DNA from: UBA11872 sp965198285
GTDB lineage: Bacteria > Chloroflexota > UBA11872
Reading direction: 5' to 3'
DNA: 64,000 bases
Assembly: GCA_965198285.1 (NCBI GenBank)
Contig: OZ240251.1
Location: 2,914,001-2,978,000, forward strand
Part shown: in pieces, positions 43,792 to 51,814 of the stretch
Layout of the letters: each line of letters starts with the position of its first letter
Numbering within the stretch: position 1 is the stretch's first letter
Program-made: the position numbers and the translations under genes
Notes under the pieces: generated by a model
Database searches by the model: none
Told to the model about the DNA's origin: nothing
Seen by the model: only the letters and a program-made list of their open reading frames with translations

Positions 43792-46596
43792 ATGACGGTT
43801 GACCCAGAGGTTCTGCCCGGCCTCCTGCTGCTAACCGCCGAACTGCTGACGCTGGCTGCCGTCGGCTACATCGTCGCGCGCACCGCGCTCCGCCAAAGCG
43901 ACCACCGCCTGGCCCTCGCCCAGGGCCTAGTCATCGGCCCAGCCCTCTGGGGCCTCATCGTCAACTTCGTCCTCCACGTGCTCCCAGGACTAGCCGGTGC
44001 CCTCGCTGGCTGGATCGTCATCCTGGCCCTCGGAGCCGGCCTGGCCTGGCGCGGACGACCTAACCTCCCCATTCCGCCACGCTCGCTCGCTGGCTTCAGC
44101 CTCGCAGGCGCCGCCATCTTCTGGGTTGCACTGGCCAGCCGCCAACTGCTCATCATTCCGGACCACGTCCTGCACACCATGATTCCCGCCACGATCCGGG
44201 CCGGCGGCTGGCCGCCAACCCTTGGCTGGAACCCCGACCTGGATCTGGCCTATCACCACGGAATCGATCTGATCGTCGCGCTTTTGACCCCTCCGACCGG
44301 TCCCGACCTGGCATTCACGACGGAACTGCTCGGTGCCTACGCCTGGACCGCGTTGATACTGCTCACGGCCGCACTCCTTATGCGACGCGGCTCCTGGGCC
44401 GGCACTTTGGCCCTCGCGCCGCTTCTGCTGACTCCAGGCGCCTGGACGCTAGTGTTCGGCGAGCAGCCCACGCTAATTCAGATGCCCATCCCGGTAGGCG
44501 TCCCGGTAGCCGGCGTACGCGCGGCACTCGCCGATGTGTACTGGCCTGCCGTGGAATTACCCTGGTCTTCGGAGCAGCACGGCGTTCCACCAAACATCTG
44601 GAAGCCGGCGTTTGCCTTCTCCTATGGGCTCGCGTTTGTTGCACTTGAGCGAATCATGGCCGGAGCCCATAGGCCATGGCCGGCGACGCTCACACTCGCC
44701 GCCCTGGTGGGTTTCCTTGGCCTGCTCGATGAAACGGTGGCCCCAATTGTGCTGGGGCTCTGGGGCGCGATTGGAGCCTGGGAGCTGTTCCGCGCTCAGC
44801 CCAAGCGATCGCGGATCCCCGCTGCCGTCCTCCGCGTGGCCGCGGGACCACTGATTGCTGTGGCCCTTCTGCTCGCGAGCGGAGGCGTCTTTACGGGCGT
44901 CCTATCCGGAAGCTCTGGATCCGGCGAACTGACGATTGGATGGCCACTGGATCCACGGGGCCGTGGTGCGGCGAGTTCGGTGACCCAGCTGGACGCGGGA
45001 CTGGGCCTCCTGAGCCTCGGATCTTTGGTCGTAGCCGGAATCGCCGTCCTGATTGACCGTCGAAACCGACTGGCCCTAGCCTTTGCGGCTGCCACGGGAG
45101 CGTTCTTGCTCGCCGCACTCGTTCTGAAATACGACGTCGCCCCGCACGACATTGGGCGATTTGATGGGCACGCACGCAATTTCGCGCTGTTGGCACTTCT
45201 GCTTGCGCTGAGCGTCCGGCTGGCCGACCTGCGTCCGCGCTGGCGACACGCAGCCGCCGCCTTGATTCTTGTACTCGTGACCTGGCCAACCGTCGCCGCG
45301 CCAGTACGCAAACTTGGCCTGGCGGTCGGCCACGGCGTGCAGATTGCTAACGCGAAGCCAGGAGTACGCGAGTTCGGCGATTTCTTCTGGTGGATGGGGA
45401 GATACCCACTGGAACAGTTCCCGTCCGACCGGATCGCCGCCTGGATCCGTCACCACACCGATGTTGACGCGCGAGTTCTGTCCCCTACGCCGTACGCCCT
45501 GACCATCGCCACGGGCCGGCCGAATGCCTCGGGCTTCGCAGACTTCCTGCACACGCGCCCATACACGGGTCCGGGATACTTGGACTCAATCCGTTTGCTC
45601 GAACCGGCCGCACTCGGGCGGCTGGGCATCACATACGTCCATGCACCTGAAGATTGGACCGCCGACCTTCCTGACCGAGCCAGGCGCTGGTTGGCGAACC
45701 CAACGTTTTTCAAACCGCTGATTCGCGACGGTGCCCACACGCTCTTTCGGGTGCAACCGGCATTCCTTGAGCTCGACGTCCCGCCAGCATCGGAGTCGTA
45801 CGAGGCTCTTCGGCAGGCCGTTCCGGCGGGTTCTGCGGTATATCTTTCGGCTGCCAGCGGCTCGCTGAATACCTTCCGCGCGGTAGCCGTGCTACCGCAT
45901 GCCCGCCTGCTGGGATCCCCCGACCGGGCCGCCCTGCATCTCCAGGCCGACATTCCGTCGACACCGCTCGGCAGCCAGACCGCCGACTTGGTTGTGACCT
46001 CCGCGCAACTCGCGCCGTCGATGTTCCAACCAACCGCACGCCGTCCGGTCTTCTGGAACCAGGAGATTGCCGTCTACTCCCCGGACAGCACCGTTGCTCC
46101 GGTCCGTGAGCCCCCGCCGCAGCCCTTCAAGGTCCGGCTGTCAGACGCCAAGGAAGCCGACGGACGCCTCACCTTTACCGCCGTGCTTGCCGATACGTCC
46201 GGCGAGGGATGGACCGGTCAGGACTGGTTGGTGGTACCGGCGGATGCCTCACCGTGGGCTCTGCCACGCATTCGGCCAACCGATCCTGCCGCGCAATGGT
46301 TCGCCGGCCAGGCTAGCCCACGCCCGGGGTCGATCACTCATCGCTACGAGTACAACCCGCAATCCGTGTCACTCGTCCTACAGACTGCTGGGCAGAGTCC
46401 AACCGAGCTCCCGTCATCCGGCGGAGGCTTGGAGCCGGGCGTGTGGGTGCTGGCCGTTCGGCTGCGCAGCGGCTATCAACTCGCCGCGTTCATTCCGGTG
46501 GCAAAGATCGTGGTCACTGACACCGGCGACGTGTCGTACGACGCGTACGAGGGCGAACTGGGAGTCAAGCCCTCGCCTAGACCACCAGGGCCCTAG
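43792..46596 (+). CDS. GT-C-like polytopic membrane protein, paralogue C
   Basis: 934 residues, starts MTVDPEVLPGLLLLTAELLT. The loop acidic/His motif is shifted (IPDHVLHTMIPATIRAGG) and followed by YHHGIDLIVALLTPPTGPD, so Tyr of YHYG is replaced by His. Membrane core SEQHGVPPNIWKPAFAFSYG and FDGHARNFALLALLLALSV; C-terminal domain YVHAPEDWTADLPDRARRWL, WTGQDWLVVPADASPWALP, then a Pro-rich end. Last of the plus-strand array, 61 bases after B, and followed by the convergent epimerase. Confidence 0.75.
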   Translation: MTVDPEVLPGLLLLTAELLTLAAVGYIVARTALRQSDHRLALAQGLVIGPALWGLIVNFVLHVLPGLAGALAGWIVILALGAGLAWRGRPNLPIPPRSLAGFSLAGAAIFWVALASRQLLIIPDHVLHTMIPATIRAGGWPPTLGWNPDLDLAYHHGIDLIVALLTPPTGPDLAFTTELLGAYAWTALILLTAALLMRRGSWAGTLALAPLLLTPGAWTLVFGEQPTLIQMPIPVGVPVAGVRAALADVYWPAVELPWSSEQHGVPPNIWKPAFAFSYGLAFVALERIMAGAHRPWPATLTLAALVGFLGLLDETVAPIVLGLWGAIGAWELFRAQPKRSRIPAAVLRVAAGPLIAVALLLASGGVFTGVLSGSSGSGELTIGWPLDPRGRGAASSVTQLDAGLGLLSLGSLVVAGIAVLIDRRNRLALAFAAATGAFLLAALVLKYDVAPHDIGRFDGHARNFALLALLLALSVRLADLRPRWRHAAAALILVLVTWPTVAAPVRKLGLAVGHGVQIANAKPGVREFGDFFWWMGRYPLEQFPSDRIAAWIRHHTDVDARVLSPTPYALTIATGRPNASGFADFLHTRPYTGPGYLDSIRLLEPAALGRLGITYVHAPEDWTADLPDRARRWLANPTFFKPLIRDGAHTLFRVQPAFLELDVPPASESYEALRQAVPAGSAVYLSAASGSLNTFRAVAVLPHARLLGSPDRAALHLQADIPSTPLGSQTADLVVTSAQLAPSMFQPTARRPVFWNQEIAVYSPDSTVAPVREPPPQPFKVRLSDAKEADGRLTFTAVLADTSGEGWTGQDWLVVPADASPWALPRIRPTDPAAQWFAGQASPRPGSITHRYEYNPQSVSLVLQTAGQSPTELPSSGGGLEPGVWVLAVRLRSGYQLAAFIPVAKIVVTDTGDVSYDAYEGELGVKPSPRPPGP

Positions 46597-46676
46597 CGTC
46601 CAACGCCAGGCTGCGCGGCCTGCACCTAGGGTCACGGGGCCGCCAACAACGCGCGGCTAAACGACCGTGCCGCGTC

Positions 46677-47702
46677 TCAGATCAACTGCTCACGCCAAGT
46701 CGCCGGCGCCCGCTCGCGCCCAATCTCGAGACTGTTCGGCAGGTACGACGGCTCCCGCGGACCGACCGTGCGCGCCCACCGCACCATCGCCTCCACTCCC
46801 GCCCGAAGAGACGTCACGTTACGGAATCCCAGAATCTGCTCAGCCGCATCATGCGCGCAGTAGGCGTTCTTCACCTCTAGCGGACGGGCCGGCAAGTACT
46901 TGGGTTCCAGACCACCCGGCCAGGGCCCGCCGTCAAAGAACACCTCGCGCACCACATCAGCAAGCTGGTTGATCGTGACCGCCTCGGCCGAGCCGACGTT
47001 GAAGATTCGACCGTTGGACAAGGCACTCAGACCGCCGTCGACGATCGCCGGGTTCACGTCGCCGATGTACGAATACGCGCGGCGCTGCTCACCGTCACCG
47101 TAGATGTGAATGGTGCGACCGCGCAGCAGGGCGTTGATGAAAATCGCCACCACGTTGCGATACGGATCGGCCAGGTTCTGGCGCTCGCCGTACACGTTAT
47201 GGGGTCGGAACACCGCATAGTTGAAGCCGTGCACGGCCGCCAAGTGCTCGGTGGCGGCTTCCATCGAGGCCTTCATCGCGGCGTACACGTCCTCCGGCAG
47301 GCGCGGCATCGTCTCGTTGAAGGGGGGCTGCTGCGCGCCGTACACGCTCATCGAACTGACGAGCACCACCTTGGTCAAACCGCGGGCGATGGCCGGAACC
47401 AGCGTGTTCAGGTACGCCACCACGTTGTTGTCCATCGAGCTCAGCGGCGTGAACTGGCTGCGCCCTTCAGTGGCATCGGCCGCGTAGTGAAAGATGACCT
47501 CAGGAGCAGCGGATTCAACCAGCTCAGCCGCCGCCGCGCGATCAGCCAGGTCGCACTCCACAAACTCCGCAGCCGGGTTCACGTTTTCCACGTAACCGCC
47601 GATAAGGCTGTCAGCGGCAGTGACCTCATGGCCGCGGTCGAGCAGACGGTCCACGGCATGGCTTCCCATAAAGCCGGCCGCGCCGGTTACCAGCACGCGC
47701 AT
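46677..47702 (-). CDS. NAD-dependent epimerase/dehydratase (extended SDR)
   Basis: 341 residues. The NAD-binding TGAAGFMGSH lies at the N-terminus, catalytic SSMSVYG and YAAMK (YxxxK) follow, and the substrate region has FRPHNVYGERQNL and YGDGEQRRAYSYIGDVN, the set seen in UDP-glucose 4-epimerase-like and nucleotide-sugar dehydratase-like enzymes. It likely converts a nucleotide sugar for envelope glycans. That fits its position between two arrays of glycosyltransferase-like membrane proteins, though the exact sugar is unknown. Confidence 0.9.
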   Translation of the reverse strand: MRVLVTGAAGFMGSHAVDRLLDRGHEVTAADSLIGGYVENVNPAAEFVECDLADRAAAAELVESAAPEVIFHYAADATEGRSQFTPLSSMDNNVVAYLNTLVPAIARGLTKVVLVSSMSVYGAQQPPFNETMPRLPEDVYAAMKASMEAATEHLAAVHGFNYAVFRPHNVYGERQNLADPYRNVVAIFINALLRGRTIHIYGDGEQRRAYSYIGDVNPAIVDGGLSALSNGRIFNVGSAEAVTINQLADVVREVFFDGGPWPGGLEPKYLPARPLEVKNAYCAHDAAEQILGFRNVTSLRAGVEAMVRWARTVGPREPSYLPNSLEIGRERAPATWREQLI

Positions 47703-47899
47703 GGTTGGCTTCAGCGCACTCCCATCAGGGTCCGCAAGTCAGGCAACGTGGCGCCGGACGTCCGTCGCGCCGGACGGATTCTAGCCGAGGGCACGACCGG
47801 CCATAACCACCACGCCCGCCCCATTCAGTCATGCACTCACACGCGCCGTTGGCGCCTAGCCCAACACCAAACCGGCCGTCACGCGCAAGCGGAGGAGGG

Positions 47900-47972
47900 A
47901 GCCCAGGGTGGGACTCGAACCCACAACCTGCGGTTTACAAAACCGCTGCTCTGCCGATTGAGCCACCTGGGC
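47900..47972 (-). tRNA. tRNA-Thr(TGT)
   Basis: 73 bases. Acceptor GCCCAGG/CCTGGGC, D arm GCTC-AATCGGCA-GAGC, anticodon stem GCGGT/ACCGC with loop TTTGTAA (anticodon TGT), variable AGGTT, T arm GTGGG-TTCGAGT-CCCAC. All stems pair. CCA is not encoded. A second threonine isoacceptor beside the GGT gene at 36271. Confidence 0.94.
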
Positions 47973-48129
47973 AGTGATGGCCTTCTAGCCTAGACGGCAA
48001 ACTACGTCACCGCCCACGACCGCACTGAAAGGCAGGCGAGCGAACCGCCGGGCAAGCCGGGCACACAACGCCGCGACCGCGCTTGGGCCAGCCACCGCCT
48101 CTCACCACCGCGCGCAAACGTGCCTGGCG

Positions 48130-48669
48130 CTACGCCTGACTACGAATGAACGCGATGAAGTTCTGCAGTTCCTGCGGCGACACTTCAAACTTCGGCATAG
48201 CACCACCGCCTCGCACAACCTGCTCGCGTATTCGGTCGTCGCTCAGGTTCTGCGGTGTCCGGCCGGAGAGCTTTGGACCAATGTTGCCGCTCAGGTCAGC
48301 CTTATGACACATACCGCACTGCATGGCGATGAACTGTCGGCGACCTTCCTCCGCTGCACCGATTAGCTCAGGTGTCGGTGTTGGGGTCACGCTGGGTGGC
48401 ACTGGCGTGACGGTGATTGTCGGCGTCGGCGTGACGGTCGGACGCTCGACCGTTTCGATCGGTGTGGCCGCGCGCGGCGTCGGCGACACCGCCGGCAACA
48501 CCGGCGTCTCACCGGGCGGCACGGTGATCTGCGCTACTGGCGGCATGGCAATGGCAGGTCCTGTGACGGCAATCTGCCGGACTTCCCCGCAAGAAGCCAG
48601 AAGCCCGCCTAGCAGCAAAAAGACGTCTAGCGCCCCGAACAGGAGGCGATTCGGTCTGCGGCCAGTCAT
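48130..48669 (-). CDS. Cytochrome c lipoprotein 1
   Basis: 179 residues from ATG 48669 (MTGRRPNRLL), the start shared with the paralogue at 49584. Lipobox LLASC with Cys27, so anchored outside the membrane. A Thr/Pro-rich linker (PTPTITVTPVPPSVTPTPTP) precedes the class I cytochrome c domain: haem-binding C118-GM-C121-H122 and axial Met158 in GGAMPKF. The ending LQNFIAFIRSQA is identical in the second copy. Likely a small electron carrier for a respiratory oxidase or dehydrogenase. Confidence 0.9.
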   Translation of the reverse strand: MTGRRPNRLLFGALDVFLLLGGLLASCGEVRQIAVTGPAIAMPPVAQITVPPGETPVLPAVSPTPRAATPIETVERPTVTPTPTITVTPVPPSVTPTPTPELIGAAEEGRRQFIAMQCGMCHKADLSGNIGPKLSGRTPQNLSDDRIREQVVRGGGAMPKFEVSPQELQNFIAFIRSQA

Positions 48670-48703
48670 GCGGTCATGGCCCCGAGAACCTCTCGACGGC
48701 ACA

Positions 48704-48721
48704 TTGTGTTTTTATTCACAA
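48704..48721. promoter_or_regulatory. CRP/FNR-type palindrome upstream of cytochrome c 1
   Basis: TTGTGT-TTTTAT-TCACAA, one mismatch from the CRP-type TTGTGA-N6-TCACAA. It lies about 35 bases before the start codon, in the same place as the perfect site in front of the second cytochrome gene. Confidence 0.5.
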
Positions 48722-49032
48722 AGTCGCGTCACCGCAAGTTTGCACGGCGAGGCAACAGAGTCAGACTGCCTATCGCCAGTCGTCGCAGTTCCGCGATTCG
48801 GCCAGAAACTTTGGCCTTTACAGAGGGGCCGCGTCACTCACCAGATAGCGGCCGCTCGCAACGGCTCGCATCAGGCTAACCGCTGCACGCCTCAGAAAGA
48901 GAGTCGGCCAATCACAACTACTCGGGACGCTTGCCAACTGGGCCTCCCATGAGACGCGACCACAATCGTCGCCCAATCGCCACGGCGTGCGGAGCCTGCG
49001 CTAGGCGCTGGCAGTCGTCGAACCGCCGTCAC

Positions 49033-49584
49033 CTATGCCTGGCTGCGAATAAACGCGATGAAGTTCTGCAGCTCCTGCTCGGTCATGTTTGGGAATGCCG
49101 GCATGCCGTTACCGCCCTGCTTGGCCTGCTCGCGGATGCGGTCCTCAGTCAGGTCATCCGCCGTCCGACCCGAAAGCTGGGGACCAATGCCGCCGCTGAG
49201 GTCCGCGCCATGGCAGGCGATACAGCCAAATGCGGTGAACTGCTGGCGACCGACCTCCGCCGCGCCTGTGAGTGCCACAACGGCTGCCGGCGCAGCAGTC
49301 GTCTCCGCTGCTTCCGCTGGCTCGGCAGCCGCAACGGCGGTTGGCACGGCTGTAACGGGCGTGACGGCCACGATCGCTTCAGCCACGCGTGGCGTGGGCG
49401 ACCCCACCAGCGCCGCTGGCGTCTTACCCGGCGGCACGGTGATCTGCGCCACCGGCGGAAGGGGTACAACCGCGCTCACGGTAACTATCGGCCGGCTCTC
49501 GCCACAGGAAGCCAGGACGCCTGCGAGTAATAGCGAAACGGCCAGCGCGCCCAGCAGGCGGCGGCTCGGGCTATGGCCGGTCAT
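49033..49584 (-). CDS. Cytochrome c lipoprotein 2
   Basis: 183 residues. Lipobox VLASC with Cys27, an Ala/Thr/Pro linker, then haem site C121-IA-C124-H125 (FGCIACHGADLSGGIGPQL) and axial Met161 (GGNGMPAF). The cytochrome domain is closely similar to copy 1 while the linker has diverged in length and composition, consistent with tandem duplication. About 360 bases separate the two genes. Confidence 0.9.
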   Translation of the reverse strand: MTGHSPSRRLLGALAVSLLLAGVLASCGESRPIVTVSAVVPLPPVAQITVPPGKTPAALVGSPTPRVAEAIVAVTPVTAVPTAVAAAEPAEAAETTAAPAAVVALTGAAEVGRQQFTAFGCIACHGADLSGGIGPQLSGRTADDLTEDRIREQAKQGGNGMPAFPNMTEQELQNFIAFIRSQA

Positions 49585-49623
49585 GCGGTCGCGGTCTCCT
49601 CGGGCGCACGCGCGCGCCGTCGG

Positions 49624-49641
49624 TTGTGATTGTATTCACAA
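49624..49641. promoter_or_regulatory. Perfect CRP-type palindrome upstream of cytochrome c 2
   Basis: TTGTGATTGTATTCACAA is an exact inverted repeat around a 6-base centre (TTGTGA-N6-TCACAA) and contains the CRP core TGTGA-N6-TCACA. It lies 40 bases before the start codon. On the gene's strand the centre reads TACAAT, so the site may overlap a -10 box and could act as a repressor or a class II activator site. Confidence 0.55.
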
Positions 49642-49695
49642 AGTTCCCTTGCCGCGAATCCTCACCGTCCGACCTGACAGACAGCCCGTGGCTGG

Positions 49696-51693
49696 CTATT
49701 CCTCGTCGCCCCGCAGCGCGGCCAGCACCGACAAGTCCTCCAGGGTCGTCGTGTCGCCCACTACTTCGCGGCCCGCCGCAATGTCCCGCAGCAGGCGCCG
49801 CATGATCTTGCCACTGCGCGTTTTCGGCAGGGCGTCAGTGAACCGCAACTGCTTGGGGCAAGCAAAGCGACCCAGGACCTTGCCGACGTGCGCGATCAGT
49901 TCAGCTTGCAGTTCGTCGCTGCCGTCAATCTCGGCGCGCAGCGTGACGAAGGCCGCGATGAACTCGCCGGTGATGGGATCTGGCGCGCCCACCACGGCGG
50001 ACTCGGCCACGGACGGATGGCTCACCAGTGCGCTCTCGACCTCGGCCGTGCCGATACGGTGACCGGCCACGCTCAGGGTGTCATCCACACGACCGATCAC
50101 CCAGTAGTACCCGTCCGCATCGCGCACGGCGCCGTCGCCCGTCAGATACCGGCCGGGGAACTTCTCCCAATAGGTTTCGACAAGCCGCTCTCGGTCCCCG
50201 AACTCGCCGGGATGTCCGGGCTGACCCCAGCCTTCCTTGTAGATGCCGCGAAGAATCGAGGGCCAGGCGCGCTTGATGATCAGCAGTCCGCGCTGGCCGT
50301 CGGGCACCGGCTCACCGTCCTCGCCCACCACGGCCGGCTCCACGCCGGGGAAGGGCAGCGTGGCCGATCCGGGCTTCAGAACCGTGGCGCCGGGCAGCGG
50401 GGCGATCAGGATCCCGCCAGTTTCAGTCTGCCACCAGGTGTCCACGATGGGGCAGCGTCCTTGCCCGATCACCCGGTGATACCAGAGCCAGGCGTCCGGA
50501 TTGATCGGCTCGCCCACGGTGCCCAGCAGACGCAGGCTCGACAGGTCGTGCCCTTCGGGATGGTGGTCGCCCCAGCGCACAAACGTCCGGATGGCCGTGG
50601 GCGCCGTGTAGAACACCGTGACCTGGTACTTCGCCACGATCTCCCAGAAGCGGTCCTCGGCCGGATGGTTGGGCGCGCCTTCGTACATCACGCCGGTCAC
50701 CCCGTTGGCCAGGATTCCGTAGACGATGTAGCTGTGCCCCGTTACCCAGCCGATGTCGGCCGTGCACCAGTAGATGTCCTCGTCCTTGAGATCAAAGATC
50801 AGCCGGGCCGTGTAGGCCGTGTAGACCATGTAGCCGGCCGTGGCGTGCACCACGCCCTTGGGCTTTCCGGTGGTGCCGCTGGTGTACAGGATGTAGAGCG
50901 GGTGTTCCGCTGGCAGCTGCGCGGGCGGACACACGTCGGACTGCCCGTCGATCGCGTCGTCCCACCACAGGTCGCGAGCGTCGTCCCAGCCAATGTCGTT
51001 GCCACAGCGCTTGAGCACGATCACGCGCTCCACCGTGGGGCAGGCGTCGTCGGCCACCGCGGCATCTACGTTGGCCTTGAGCGGAATCACACGCCCGCGC
51101 CGCCAGCCGCCATCGGCGGTCACGATCAGCCGGGCGCCCGCGTCGTTGACCCGGTCGCGAATGGCGTCCGCGCTGAACCCGCCGAAGACCACGCTGTGCA
51201 CCACGCCCAGACGTGCGCAGGCCAGCATGGCCACGGGCAGTTCCGGAACCATCGGCATGTACAGCACCACGCGGTCGCCGGCTTCAAGGCCCTGGGCCTT
51301 CAGTGCGTTCGCAAACCGCTGCACGTCGGTCAGCAGGTCGGCGTACGTGACGGTGCGCGTATCGCCCGGCTCACCTTCCCAGTAGTAGGCGACCCGATCG
51401 CCGCGGCCGGCCTCGACGTGGCGGTCGAGGCAGTTGACGGAGATATTGGTCTCGCCGTCCACAAACCATTGAACGAACGGCGGGGAGCCTTCCTGCAGCT
51501 GTGTCCACGGCTTGAACCACGTGAAGCCGTCGGTCACCTCGCGCCAGAACCCCTCGGGGTCGTCAAGGCTGTGCCGGTGAAGCTCCTGGTACGCCTCGAA
51601 CGACCGGACGTGCGCGTCCGTGGCGAAGTCCGCCGGAGGGGCGAATAACTCGGTGTCTTGGGAAGCCTGATGCGTGTCCTGCGCCGCCGCCAT
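49696..51693 (-). CDS. acs: Acetyl-CoA synthetase (AMP-forming)
   Basis: 665 residues, the usual Acs length. P-loop-like YTSGTTGKPKG near residue 270, acyl-binding WWQTETGG near 418, hinge TGDGAVRDADGYYWVIGRVD, and the acetylatable/catalytic Lys in RSGKIMRR near 624. Forms acetyl-CoA from acetate, CoA and ATP via acetyl-adenylate in the cytosol. It stands alone between the cytochrome pair and the PHP protein. Confidence 0.97.
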   Translation of the reverse strand: MAAAQDTHQASQDTELFAPPADFATDAHVRSFEAYQELHRHSLDDPEGFWREVTDGFTWFKPWTQLQEGSPPFVQWFVDGETNISVNCLDRHVEAGRGDRVAYYWEGEPGDTRTVTYADLLTDVQRFANALKAQGLEAGDRVVLYMPMVPELPVAMLACARLGVVHSVVFGGFSADAIRDRVNDAGARLIVTADGGWRRGRVIPLKANVDAAVADDACPTVERVIVLKRCGNDIGWDDARDLWWDDAIDGQSDVCPPAQLPAEHPLYILYTSGTTGKPKGVVHATAGYMVYTAYTARLIFDLKDEDIYWCTADIGWVTGHSYIVYGILANGVTGVMYEGAPNHPAEDRFWEIVAKYQVTVFYTAPTAIRTFVRWGDHHPEGHDLSSLRLLGTVGEPINPDAWLWYHRVIGQGRCPIVDTWWQTETGGILIAPLPGATVLKPGSATLPFPGVEPAVVGEDGEPVPDGQRGLLIIKRAWPSILRGIYKEGWGQPGHPGEFGDRERLVETYWEKFPGRYLTGDGAVRDADGYYWVIGRVDDTLSVAGHRIGTAEVESALVSHPSVAESAVVGAPDPITGEFIAAFVTLRAEIDGSDELQAELIAHVGKVLGRFACPKQLRFTDALPKTRSGKIMRRLLRDIAAGREVVGDTTTLEDLSVLAALRGDEE

Positions 51694-51814
51694 CGATCAC
51701 CCTCGCCGGTCTATCCGGTCAGCCCGAGCGGCACCGAGGCTAGGGAGCGACGTTGAACCCGTCAACCCCAACGGCAGGCTCTGGCCCTCGCTCACAAAGA
51801 TTGCCTTCGCCCGT

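Noticed and set aside
49888..51648. 586-residue + strand frame opposite acs
   Set aside because: Antisense shadow of a clearly conserved acetyl-CoA synthetase; His/Gly/Arg-rich without domains.
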